A stretch of 64,000 bases of DNA from Ignelater luminosus (Eukaryota > Arthropoda > Insecta > Coleoptera > Elateridae), in assembly GCA_011009095.1 (NCBI GenBank), contig VTPC01000493.1, positions 1-64,000 on the forward strand, given 5' to 3'. Both the position numbers and the translations under genes were made by a program. The notes below the pieces were generated by a model that was not told the DNA's origin, searched no databases, and saw only the letters and a program-made list of their open reading frames with translations. Of this stretch, positions 28,141 through 39,865 are shown in pieces (within the stretch, counting starts at the first letter, position 1; each line of letters opens with the position of its first letter).

Positions 28141-28830
28141 TTTTCTGAAATTTGAAAAAATGGTAAAAGTATACATTTCATTTTGTTGTGTTAGGGGAAG
28201 AAGATCAGAAAAATACACATTTCTATTATACCTACTTGTTAAGGGCAGGGAACATTCTTTGAAATTTACAAAATTGCAAAAAGTACATATTTTTTGCTAC
28301 ATTGACAAAATGAAGGTAACATTCCCCGTTTTTTGTGGTATTCGTTGGAGGAAAACAATGTCTTTGTTGCATTTCTAAAGGAAAGGAAACAATTCTTGAA
28401 AATCATGAAAATCCAGAGACACATTCACTAGGAGGGTTGTACTTACATATTCCTTGAAATTCACGAAAATTAGTAAAGCACTCATTTCTTATTACTTCCG
28501 CAAGAAGAAAGGAGCATCCCTTGAAATTTACTAAGGTCCATTTTTTATGTTGGTAAAGAGCAAAGAACAAGGGAAGTACTTTCTTACTTACATTGGTAAG
28601 AGGAAAGAAACATCCTAAAAATTTATAAGAATTGTGTGTTCTGCTAGTTAGAGGAAGGGTGCCTCCTTTGAAATTTATAGTGGTTGTAAAATTACTTTAT
28701 TTTTAGAATTTAAAATTTTCCTTGAAGTTTAGGAAAATTGGAGAAGCATTCCTTTGTTGATGTACTTGCTAGGACAAGATAGCATTTCCAAAAATTCACA
28801 AAAGCGGAAAATTGACACATTTGTTAGAGG
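28140..28830 (+). repeat. Strongly diverged tandem array, about 60-70-bp unit
   Basis: A motif close to ATTCCTTGAAATTTACGAAAAT followed by AAGCACATT and then an AG-rich GAGGAAAGGAACAT-like tract recurs near 28147, 28250, 28393, 28450, 28515, 28611, 28672, 28719 and 28786. Most neighbouring copies are 45-105 bp apart, often 57-67. Copies differ at many positions and some are partial. The array has no coding frame that keeps pace with the unit, so this is an old minisatellite-like repeat rather than a repeat protein. It abuts the left side of the pogo-like element. Confidence 0.6.
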
Positions 28831-28848
28831 AGAGCAAGGAGAGTTTGG

Positions 28849-30662
28849 ACAGGGCGAGGCATTGGACTTGTTCAAATCTCTCTCTTAATGAAGTAAAACG
28901 GAATTGGTCAAAAGTGACAACACTGCTTTTTCGTGCCCGACAGTTACTTTGTTAGTGCAAAACGGATAAAACGATAGTTAATTAATGATTTTTTATCAAA
29001 GTCATCATTTTAGATTGTGAGGTCAGTGTTCAGTCCCACCCTCATTTGTTGAAATTGTTTCAGAATCATGCAAAGAAAATACGAACGCGTAACGGATAGA
29101 ACATTTCTTTCAGATAGAATGAAAAATGCAACGGTTGATGTTTTGTGTGGTAAATGTTTCATTAGAGAAAGTGCTCTGCAGCACGATGTTAGAAAACCAA
29201 CTCTGGCACTTTATGTGAAGAAGGCAAGAGAAACTGGAATTGACAGTATGATATTCTCACCACAGTTCTAATATGTTTGACTCCAAAAGCTACGCGAAAA
29301 TTAGCCTATGAATTCGCTGAGAAGAACACCGTTAACATTTCAAAATCGTGGAAAGAAAAGAAAATGGCAGGCAAAGATTGGTTCATGGCATTCATGACTC
29401 GGCAGTCGGATTTATCCGTTAGGATGTCAGAGGCCACAAATTTAGCCAGACTTGGCACACTATTGGCGATTTCTAGAATAAACTGGAAACAGTTTTAAAG
29501 AGGCACCAGTTTACAGCATCTGGCATTCAGAACTTGGACGTGCAGAAAACCCAGAAAATTATTGCAACTAAAGGACATCAGGTCGATCAAGTTACTTCCC
29601 GTGAGAAGGAGGAGCTGATTACACAAGTAGGAATTATTGGAGCGAACGGAACTGCTCTTCCCTCAGTTTGGGTACTTCCAAGAATGAAATATGACCCACA
29701 TAGAATGCTACACGGTGCTTCATTAGAGTGTGACGCTCAGAGTGGAGTGGATATTGAGAAAAGCCATATCCCAAACGGGCTGAGAGAAAACAAACTAATA
29801 AAAGTCCAATACGAAAAAAACCTGTTATAGTCACAGACAGCTCTGAACGTACTGACGTAGCAATGAAAAAAATGAAAAAGGAAACACTAAAAATTAATCA
29901 AAAGAAATTGGAATGCCAAGAGAAAAGTAGTGATCAAATCTTCATCTTCTTATGATGATCTGGATCTAGTTTGTCAGTCTACTTTCTAGCAGTTTTTAGT
30001 ATGAAAAAGATGGCATTTCACCTTAAGAAGTACTCTTGGCCAGAAAAACAAAAAGCAAAAGCGTTTCCGAGACAACGAAAAATGACTAAAACACTGTGTT
30101 TGTAATAAGTATCTACTTTTACGTCATAAGAAACAGTTTTCGTTTCTATACCCAAGTAATTCCGACAGCACGGTTTGACAAAGTGCAAACAGACAAGTCG
30201 GCGAGGTTGCCAAAAGTACTAAGCAAAGCTTCAATTATCCATAAAAAGGAATTAAATGAGAATACATTGGATAGAAAAAAGTGACGTCAGCCAATTCATA
30301 ATATTTCCAAATTACGTCTCAGTGGGAAATTATCAAAAAGCCATAGAAAAACCGCTGACATTCTTTATTCTGTATTAAATAGTTCATTAATTTTGAAATA
30401 CCCTATACCGTGAAAACAAAAATACCAATTTTCAACTGTTTTTTATATACTTGGTGCTTATTTAGATTATAGGTTGTTTTAAGTTGTAAATATATTAATT
30501 CTTTTATGGCAGGCTTGAAAACGGTTTTACTGATCATTTCAAATAGTTATTCAAGAATCTTCAAATATGATGTAGGTAAATAGTAAATGGATATGTTTGT
30601 TAGCATCAGCATGCGAATACAGGAGCTGAGTACAGATGTCATTTTTCTACGAAACGCCCTGT
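28849..30662 (+). mobile_element. Decayed pogo-like DNA transposon
   Basis: The span contains the broken transposase at 29068-29912. Candidate termini are ACAGGGCG at 28849-28856 and its reverse complement CGCCCTGT at 30655-30662, giving 1.8 kb. The right end is followed by TA-rich sequence, but the left flank has lost any TA target site. Similarity beyond eight bases is poor, so the limits are tentative while the class is supported by the protein. Confidence 0.4.
29068..29912 (+). pseudogene. Broken pogo/Tigger-type transposase
   Basis: Three frames in order resemble pogo-group transposases. The N-terminal helix-turn-helix piece (29068-29271) reads RKYERVTDR then KPTLALYVKKA. The CENP-B-type DNA-binding part (29277-29498) reads LTPKATRKLAYEFAEKN, SWKEKKMAGKDWFMAFM and the RLG block. 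The start of the DDE domain (29534-29830) reads KIIATKGHQVDQVTSREKEE with ANG, LP and a PRMKYDPH block. A Lys-rich tail (ERTDVAMKKMKKETLK) follows to about 29912. The first catalytic-aspartate motif (usually NVDETG) is reduced to NLDVQKT, and the later D-containing motifs are missing. Frameshifts separate each piece. It is dead; it could only be moved by a related active element. Confidence 0.8.
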
Positions 30663-33600
30663 ATAATCGAATACAACTTTGAAGTGAGTAGGTAGTTTCT
30701 TAGTATGTATAATTTATAATCGTTTATTTTTTAATACTTTTGATATTTCCACAAATGCTAATAAATTCCTAACAAAAGGTCCTTTGTTAAAATGGTATTT
30801 CAAAATATACAAATGAAGAATGACGCTGTACATTAGTGTATGCAAATACAACGAAGATATTATTTTTCCTGTTATGTAAAACAATGTTTTGAGTAAATTT
30901 CCAAAGCGATTTTAAATATATAAACGTTCGTAAACAACTTTAATTTAACTTGTGGTGAAAACTGAGATAAACAAATAAATTAGAATTCTGCAAAACCGCC
31001 TATTAAATATTTTAATATGATGCTTTTGTTATTTCTGCAATTAATGATGGAAGTATCAAGGAAATAAGCTATAATTAACTATAATTTTCATTTAGCTATC
31101 TATTTTACAAAAAATGAATAGGATTCAATTACCTACTTAGATTATCTTATTGATTGTGGAATGTCCGCAATGGGTATTCTAGTGATACTCAGCATCAATT
31201 TTGTAAGCGATAAGGATAATACGTATAAGAAACCTTAAAATCATCAAATCAGGTTACGTCATGTGGACAAAGTATTCATATTCATAAACACATTTCTTAT
31301 CCTCTCTGTTGGTAACAACGACGGCTTCATTGCAAGTAGCAAGGTTGTTTTTAAAATTGTGTTGCGTGTTGTTTCGAAATTACGAAGAGTCTATTATGCT
31401 GTGTTGATCCAAAATGAAAGTCACGATTATTACGTATATTTTTAATACTCATAGTCGCATACCATGAACTTGTTTTGGGGCGTCTAATGGTCATTTCAGC
31501 TTTTGATATGGAGATTCTAAAACTGTGAAAAGAAACACGAATCACCCCAATAGAAGAGCTTATCGAGCAAACTCTAGTGATGTTTTGTTTACCTGACCCG
31601 TGTTCGCATTTAGCTTTCTTATGAGCAAGACACAGTATATACATTGAGATATTTAAAATAACACTAATCTACACTACATAGAAAAAAGCGTTCCTTTCGA
31701 GATTTCGATATTTGTTCTGTACTTTTGGACAGGAACTTTTGATCAACGACCTAACTTGAGGATATAGGTCGAGACTGCGTAATTGGTATAAATTGTCAGA
31801 ATTGTCAAATTATAAAGATATTAATCAATCAAGCGATCCCGGCCCACCTCGAAGTTAGGCCACTGCAAGTTTTGCAGATGCTCGCAAAGAAGATTAATGA
31901 ACTTTTAAAGCCAAGCTGTCACTATTGCATAAGAGCTGCTTCTATCAGTACCATGCCGTGTATTATCGAATGTACTAAGTCGCATTAAAACCTAAATTAA
32001 AATAACTTTCATTATTTCGAAAAAGTGTAGAATCGACTTATTAGAAAATACCAGTCGTCTGTGGTACCGCTCAAACAGAGTTTGACGAAAGAACCTCTGT
32101 AGTAAACAGTACCCTAGCGGCTATAAGCATGCAATGCACTGCATGCGAAGTTACCAGCCTGGGCCCCCAAAGTTGTCTGCCCGGGTTCCACGAAATCATT
32201 ACAAATACGCCACTGGCTTAGTTTGTTGACACATTTGCTTTGTATACAGAGTGATTTATTATTATCTTATGCACAATAATGACAATTATGCATTGTTCAA
32301 AAAATATTGCTTCATCTCAGAATAACACGTATTTTTGTCTAGGATGTAATCATCTTTGGAGTTGAACTAAAAAAATGTGATAACCTACCGATGTTTGTTT
32401 TGCGTTTCACTCGATATGTCAAAACTATGATTTTCAGAAATGAGGCCTTTTTGCTGTGCAGTACAGTATTCTGAACCTTTACTGATGATCGAAGTCCCTG
32501 CAAACATTCTTTACCAAGCATGAAGACCATTGCTTACCATCTCGTCCATTTCTGTAACAACTGTTTCATTAACTGCATCAACTGGATTTTTAAACTCGTT
32601 GCCGTTGCGGTTACGTCTTAAATTGCTGTGGTACGTTCCGATTCCAGGTGTTTCGCTAGAAGTGAAGCGTATGAGTCATCAAAAAACTTCATACTGCTAA
32701 ATCGAATGCAGTAAAGCAAAATTGGCGGTAGTAACGCAGGGTTCTTTCCGATTTCATTTCCGGACGTGTATTTTTTACCCAAAACCGTTCGAACTAACCA
32801 GGCGACTTGCCGCGAGACAATATTTCTTGACGTGCAGAAAAGTATTTTTCACCCCAGAGAAAAGTGCTATAGGATGTAGTCAATACCGCCACTCTTGCGC
32901 GCTGCTTTGCTATCACCAGATTTGTTTCATAGCGTTCAGTTTTGTAGTATAAAGTTGTATGATGGCTCATATGCTTCACTTTGGGCAAAGCACCCGGAGT
33001 CGAAACGTATGCCAAGCTAAATACCAATATATGGTAGAAGTATTTAGCTGCAATGTATGTTGCATACTTAACAGTGAAGGCGTAAAGAGATGAAATGAGC
33101 ACACCGTACCCAATTTATTTGTTTGTAACGGAACGTATAATTGTAGTAGCAACTGATCTACCATAATCTCCATATTATGTTTCGATTTTCCAGAACCATC
33201 ATGGGTTTTAAATTGGATTTTGTCATGGGTCGATAGATGATATTATGTAAATTTCAGCAATGTGCTTTAGATCAGTCAAACTAGATCCGTTCACAATACT
33301 AATAATAAAAAATAAAGTTTTGGATAGTCTGGCATGAAGGCAAGTAGACATATCAAGTTTTTCGAAACAATATTGGCTATTTTAGTGATTAAGATTTTTT
33401 ATTCATGAACTGAAATGGTTATGAACTCAATAGTGAATTAAACAACGAACAAAGCAACAAATACTGGGAAATTGTAGAAATTTATAGGTTTTTCCATTTG
33501 TTTTACCTTGTTGTAAGTCTCAACAATTATGCAATGAAACATACATAATACCTTCATGCCAAACTCGAAATACGTCAAAATTCAATTTAACGCTTATAAG

Positions 33601-34826
33601 AAAAAAAACAATCCGATGATTGTTTTGGAGAACTGCAACGTCACATGGAAATTTGGAAAGGTCAAAGACAGTAGAGACAAAAATAGGACCAGCAGAAAGT
33701 TTCTACCAGTTATAGAAATTCTTACTGTCTAATAAGGTTGTTATGATCAAGAAATTGTTCTTTTCATCATTTTCTTTTTTTTTGGTTAGATATACATCTA
33801 CAGTATCTTCTTGATTTGTGAAAAGCTGAACTATTGCATTCGAATCGATAAAACAATTAAGTGTTTACTGATAATTAAAATTGCATGGTTAAAAATAAAG
33901 GAGATAGAGAATGTCCTACAGTTGCCATTATAAAGTATTGTGGACATATCGCTTACATTGTCGTCTCAACTGTATTTTAAGCATTATATTTTTTATAAAC
34001 ATTTCAAGTGCTCTTCTAGAAATAAAAGATAAGAAACATATTAATTTTCAACAAATTAATCAAATATGTTGCCCTTCACTGCAAAAATTTAACGTTGCCC
34101 ATTGTTTTCTATCAAACAAAATAATCTGTTACCAAAGCGGAAGACAAAATCCTAATTTTGCCTAATAATTGAACCGCGTAAAAGTGCATTCCATAGTTAC
34201 AAAGTCAATTGATTTTTGGTTGTTTGAACAATATCTTTTAAATGATAGTTCTAGTGATAATATTAGTTCAAGGGTTTATATCGATAAATGCTGTACTTTA
34301 GAATAAAAGGTGTACGTAAATCTCTTTATCTTTACTTCCTCGTTTAAAAAAATATGTTTTGAGTGTGTACAGAAAAACAGATAGCATGTAAAAGATGTGA
34401 ACTCTGATATGAATGCCCTTTTGAATAAGTATTAATTTATTACGCAATGATTGATTATTAATAAATTATTTTATTTATTAATAGGTATTGTCCATACTAC
34501 GTCATGATAAACTTACGTTTATTAATAAGGTGATGTGAATTCTCTGTCTATATTTCAAATACAGTATACACCTAGGAGTACCTTATCTTATAATCTCTTG
34601 TGTACTTTATTTTTTCATGTTATGCTAAGAGAGTGTTTACAGATAACATATCTAACCAATGAGACATCGTAGCAACTGTGTAACATTTTTAACTACAACT
34701 TGATCGTTTATTCTTCTTCTTAGCTTAATATCTATCTAATCTATCTAATAATCTACATCTAAAATCTAAAAATCTAATAATGATCTACACTCATCAACTT
34801 TTATAGACAGTGCTTGAACATTTGAT
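30663..34826. other. AT-rich intergenic DNA, no gene seen
   Basis: No host gene was recognised. The minus frames at 31351-31644 and 32794-33102 and the plus frame at 33911-34165 carry no motif I know. A GC-richer patch with a possible transposon end (32127-32215) is listed separately. Confidence 0.45.
32127..32215 (-). mobile_element. Possible hAT-type transposon end and a 20-bp palindrome
   Basis: Read on the minus strand from 32215 the sequence starts CAGTGGCGTATTTGTAATGA and continues into a GC-rich CCCGGG tract, a style I associate with hAT-family termini. On its other side is a 20-bp imperfect palindrome, GCATGCAATGCACTGCATGC (32127-32146). No partner terminus, target duplication or transposase was found. 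Confidence 0.3.
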
Positions 34827-35288
34827 ATGGGCCCAAAATCAACAAATGGTTCAGAGAATCTGAAAAGACTAAGCAAGCTCGTGCAAGAGAAAAATCATTT
34901 CATGTTGTTCTGCAAATGCCGGGAGAAGAAAGTAATTCCGGACGATTTACGTCCAAAATCTCCAATACAGCCCCGAAGACCAGCTAGAATAAACCAGAAA
35001 TGCATCCAAAAAGGCAAACACCTTAAACATGATATAGACAAAGATAAGATCTATACAAAAAGACTTGGCTGTACGAAGAAACTACCGAAAGATCAAAAAC
35101 GCTCAAAAACAGAAACTAGAAAGTCTGGTAATAGAAAACAACTAAAAGATGTCATTCGATATTCTCAAGAAAAACACTATTATAAATTTAGTGAGAAACT
35201 GAACGGTACCAGACGGGTAACGCCAAGGTATATTTCGAAAGGAGATATAATGACTGCAGATGAGCAAACAGCCTGCAAACTAAGTTGA
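34827..35288 (+). CDS. Hypothetical protein, possibly a retroelement N-terminal piece
   Basis: An intact 153-codon frame beginning at ATG 34827. The product is very basic (Lys/Arg-rich). A segment at about residues 17-46 (KLVQEKNHFMLFCKCREKK then VIPDDLRPKSPI) resembles the leader region that I remember before the reverse transcriptase of some Penelope-like elements (pattern: leucine/lysine helix, F..CR....IP..LR.K.P). No reverse transcriptase follows within the next kilobase. Composition is less AT-rich than the flanks. Alternatives are an orphan gene or chance. No signal peptide or membrane span is visible. Confidence 0.35.
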   Translation: MGPKSTNGSENLKRLSKLVQEKNHFMLFCKCREKKVIPDDLRPKSPIQPRRPARINQKCIQKGKHLKHDIDKDKIYTKRLGCTKKLPKDQKRSKTETRKSGNRKQLKDVIRYSQEKHYYKFSEKLNGTRRVTPRYISKGDIMTADEQTACKLS

Positions 35289-37157
35289 ACTAGTGATAAT
35301 TTATCGAATCCAAATTTATCGAATACTGATTCAAAGACTCAACATGTAAGCTCGGTTCGGGCCATAATTAATTGTTTTTTCGTTGTGATATTTCGGAAAA
35401 TCAAAACTTTACTGCCTTCAAATAATCGTAGTTTGCCCATGATCTCGATCTTTTGCAAAACTTCTTTCATCGGATACCTTGAACCACTAGCTACAAAAAA
35501 GCTCCAATGACCTGATTGTCAAATTCCTAAAAAACCGCAGAAATTCGACCGTTTCAAAACAGCTGAAGTTACCATGCCAAATTAGATGTCTACTGACAGG
35601 ATCCGAAAAAAATTCAGTGTTCCAAACATCCAAAAGCTCTTTCCTGGAAATCAACATGAATCTGGAAAAATAATCACTAGGTTAACAGTTGCACGTTTAT
35701 GCAGCTAAGTTGTCATTTTATGCAAACCCAATAATATTAGCTAATAAATAAAAACAGAACTACGACGAATCAGTGCGAATCCATTTCCATCCATTTTTTG
35801 TTAATGTAGAAAATTAGGGAACATAACATTATATTCTCATTGATTATTATCTTGTTGACAAAGAACTAAACTGAAAGAGAATAAACCAAATTAATATAGT
35901 ACAGACCTTCAAAATTAATAACTGCACCACAAAATATTCACATCAATGTTTACTGTAATATACAAGAAGCGCATTCGAACAGGTATAAAATTTGGCACAT
36001 ACACAAGCACGATCTCTTATCTTATTAACAGGTACTCAATCAAGTCTAAGATATCTAACACTTTTTAATTCCTAGAATATGTGTTTCACTCACCAAGTAC
36101 ATCCTGTACACCCAGATCATGGTCTCTTCTTCTATGCAGAAACACCCGCCTTCAATTGAAGCACGGTTTGATTTTGCATGCATTTTCAGGTAACAAATCC
36201 TCAATATGTATGACCAGATAATCTTTCTACCCAGTTATCTTCAAGCCTGTTGACTAGGATTACTTAACTGTTTCGCTAAATATTACCATGAATTTTTTGC
36301 TCGATAACTTGTCTTTCTAAAAGTTATCTTTTGATAGATATGATTTTGGTTAAATTAACTTTCGATAAAATGCATTCGATGAATTGACTTGAGCCGAACT
36401 AAGTCCAGAAGAAGTAGAAAAATACAGAACAACAAGAAAAAGAGAAAAAAGAGCTGAAAATTGTTAGACAACACAGCTGTGGTTATGTACACGGAAACTT
36501 ACTATGACAAAATCTAAGGATGGTTAAACACGAAGCAATTTAGACAAAAAATTCTACTACGCTAATCCTGTGATACAGATGGTGCAATTGTGAATCCTAT
36601 GGTATCCTGCAGACATATACTAGATCGATAGAAACGACTTTTGGGTATAATGCCCGTGTTCAATAAACTTTGAAATTTGAATTTTAAGAAATCTCCCCAC
36701 TCAAGTCAGAATCTTGACTTAGAGATGACTCTTCAGTGGTCATTGGTTGATCGACTCATACCCCCACTACACTCTAAAAGAGAGATTTGCTTTATTGAGC
36801 ATTAATTTTGAGTAAAGTATTTTTGGTATAGTAATAACAGTAATAAGAATTCTGGAAGGTTTGAAGAGATGAGTGATTGATTTTCAAAAGGTCAAGTCTA
36901 GATCAAAAGTAAACGGGTAAATGGACCTTTTTTCTGTTCGACTAAGGATTTTTATCTTAAACGCGGTTGAGATATTTGCGGCTCCTAAAGTGATGAACAA
37001 AGTGTTTTGCTTTGCACTACCAGATATCCCTATCGTCATGATTCTTCATTTTTCGAAAAACATCAACCACCGCCGAAAAGATTTGGTAATGGTTGTGGTA
37101 CTCTATACAGTACTAACTGGGCAGTTTGTAACTTCTCGTTGCATTCTCCGAGCAAGA
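35289..37157. other. AT-rich intergenic DNA, no gene seen
   Basis: No domain was recognised. A short Lys/Arg/Glu-rich frame (LSPEEVEKYRTTRKREKR) occurs near 36400 and is not supported further. The 92-codon plus frame at 36921-37199 overlaps the LINE tail and is not convincing. It is the host-side flank of the LINE's 3' end. Confidence 0.4.
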
Positions 37158-39865
37158 CTATTTATTTATTTATTTATTACCCAAACAAAACGAGCTTAAC
37201 CCAATTACATTGTCGGGGAAATCCCGCATTTGTACATAATATTTAATATTAAATCACACAAAAAAAGTTATAATAAAAAGTAATAATGGTAATAATAATA
37301 AAATAAGAATAATGATAATAACAACAATAATATGATAGAAAAAAAGAAATATAAGTGATTTCGGAATGAGCAGAGACACATAAACTAGCTTATGTAACAA
37401 AATTAGATACTACGAGAGTAATTTGAATAATGATTTTTTAAACGATACTAGGGAGGAGTCAAATATATCAATATCAGTTTCATAACTTATTTTATTGACC
37501 ACGGCTGCCATTCTTATTAATGGAGAGCAGAAACGTAAATTAGTTCTATATTTAGGAATATACAAGATGTTTCGAGGTCGAGATCTATGTGCCGGTACGT
37601 AGAGTTGCACCAAAGGTAACAGCTTGGGACAATCTATTCTGTTATTTATTAGCTTATGAATAAAGCAAATGTCTCCCAACTCTCTTCTTTTATATAGATT
37701 AGCAATTTTAAATTCTGACCTAACGTCTTGATATTCGTTATAACCGGGGTATTTTCCATATGCTTTGTAATAAAGATACCTAAGAAACTTATTTTGATGA
37801 GTAATTTAACCAGGATTCCATACTGTTGAAGCAAACTCTAATTTAGACCTTACTAAATATTTGTATATGTAATAAATATATGTATAAACGCTTTTTAAAT
37901 CTTGAGTGGACCTCCTTAGAAAACCTAGACTTTTTAATGACGCATTTACTATCTTTTCGATATGATCATCCCACCTTAAATCCGACCTAAGATTAACTCC
38001 TAAGTCGCGAACTCTCTGTATTCGCTCTAAATTATTACCGTTAATGGTATATTGATAATAAGTTGGGTATTTTTTGGTCGTGAATGTCATAGATTTACAT
38101 TTACTAATATTAAGTCTTAGCCTGTTGGTATTGCTCCAATCTAACAGTGAATTTACATTATGTTGCAGAGTACATTAGCGACTTCTTTGTATATCTTTAC
38201 ATCATCTGCAAATATAAGACAGTCACATCCTTTAATATAGGATGGGAGATCATTAATAAATAACAAAAAGAGCAGAGGTCCCAAGTTGCTACCCTGTGGC
38301 ACACCCGACGGTACTATAAATTGTTGCGATTGTATTCCGCCTGTCAGTATAAATTGAAACCTGTCCTGTAAATAAGATTTAAAGAATTGTAACAAATTGA
38401 GAGAGAAACTGTATGCGTGCAACTTTCGTAATAATATGTCATGATTTACGCTATCGAAAGCTTTAGAGAAATCCGTATAATTACATCTACCTGTCCCCCT
38501 TTGTCAATAATACTACTACTATATTCCATAAACGTTATTAAATTTGTTTCAACAGATCTTTTGTTTGTAAAACCGTGTTGATGCTCTGTTATATTGTTTC
38601 TTAAACTGTTATAAACTTTATTGTAAATAATTTGTTCAAATATTTTAGCGGGCACAGATAACACAGATACTGGATGGTAGTTTGTTACTTTGGATTTATC
38701 ATCCGATTTATGTATAGGAACTACTTTAGTTAATTTCCATTTATCCGGAAAAGTGCTCGTTCGCAGAGCTAGATTATATAATATTGATAAAGGATGACTA
38801 AGTAATTCACGACAAGCTTTAAATATGTAAGGAGGCACCAGATCAGGACCAACCGATCTTTTCGGTTTTAGTTTTCGCATTACTACCTCGACTTCTTGTA
38901 CATTCACATGTTTTATTACAATGCAATCAGATGTACTATTATGGATGATCTGATTGGATCCCAATATTATATGATTAATATCGTATGATGAATGGTTATT
39001 GTATACCGATTTAAAATAATCTGCAAATAATTCTGGAATTTCTGCTTCATTATTAGTAGTTCTTTCATTAAACTGATATTTGCCAAAATCTGAGTTGTTA
39101 TTACGTTTTCTGTTTATATAATTCCAAAATCCGATAACATTATGAATAATTTCGTTTTCTATAGATGCAATATAGTTTTCATGCGCAACCGGTGTATCTT
39201 GTTTTAGCTTTTCTCTAAAGCGACGGAATTCTTGCAAGTGGTAATCTGATATGTTTTTATGTTTGTGATGCATTTTAACTTGATGTTTTGAATGATTTCT
39301 TGAGTAAACCCGACAGGATAACGAAAATAGGATCTATGCTGTATTTTTGGAACAGATTGATCTAGAGCTTGATACAATAGAGAGTAGAATTTTTCTACAG
39401 CCGCATTCACGTCATTATAATTTTCAAGTTCACGCCAATCGGTAACCCTTAGTAATTCATATAGTAGAAGGAAATTAGCTTTTTTGAAATTGTAATGTTC
39501 AGGCGCTACCCTGGATGTACTAACATTCTTTATATATGAACGACTGTAGGAAACTGTCAAGGCTGGATGATATACGTCTTCAGGTACAATTGCATCATTA
39601 TTACTAAATACGTTTACTGGTAAGTTACTGATTATGAGATCGAGAGTTCGTTCTTGAAAATTAAGAATATTATTATACATGCCGAAATGTTGAATGTTAA
39701 GAAATTGTTGTAAGCGTTTGGTAATGACATTACCGCTTGCAAGATCATATGTTGCGTTATTGATGTTTGATATATTAAAGTCCAGAATTATGTTTACATT
39801 TGTAGCTTCCTATTTATGCTTTTTATGGACTGCTATTAACACACCACCTCCTTATTTTTGATAGA
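37158..39865 (-). mobile_element. 5'-truncated Jockey/CR1-like LINE
   Basis: Reading leftward: an endonuclease remnant (GGGVLIAVHKK, then LDFNISN and TLDLIISN), a linker, a reverse transcriptase, a C-terminal region ending at the stop near 37410, a non-coding 3' part rich in TAA-like repeats, and a tail of AATAAATAAATAAATAAATA at 37178-37159. Truncation at the 5' end, decay of the reading frame and a simple-repeat tail are the usual features of an old LINE insertion made by target-primed reverse transcription. No first ORF (gag-like) is present. Confidence 0.85.
37410..39851 (-). pseudogene. LINE endonuclease/reverse-transcriptase ORF, broken
   Basis: The product resembles the second ORF of Jockey-clade elements. 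The endonuclease is reduced: GGGVLIAV (about 39851) is followed after a stop by NVNIILDFN (about 39790), so the roughly 100 residues normally between them are deleted. RT motifs follow: LKPKRSVGPDLVPPYIFK, WKLTKVVPIHKS and NYHPVSVL (from 39273), then YTDFSKAFDSVNHD, GVPQGSNLGPLLFLLFINDL and LIFADDVKIY (the FADD catalytic pair is intact), then LGVNLRSDLRWDDHI. Frameshifts lie near 39260, just before YTDFSKAFD (about 38490) and near 38150, and an in-frame stop follows VWNPG (about 37810). It cannot encode a working protein. Confidence 0.85.

Noticed and set aside
32794-33102. 102-codon minus-strand frame
   Set aside because: No motif or codon pattern to support it. A plus frame overlaps it to a similar length, as expected by chance.
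36921-37246. Overlapping plus frames of 92 and 79 codons
   Set aside because: They run into the LINE tail and carry no recognisable domain.
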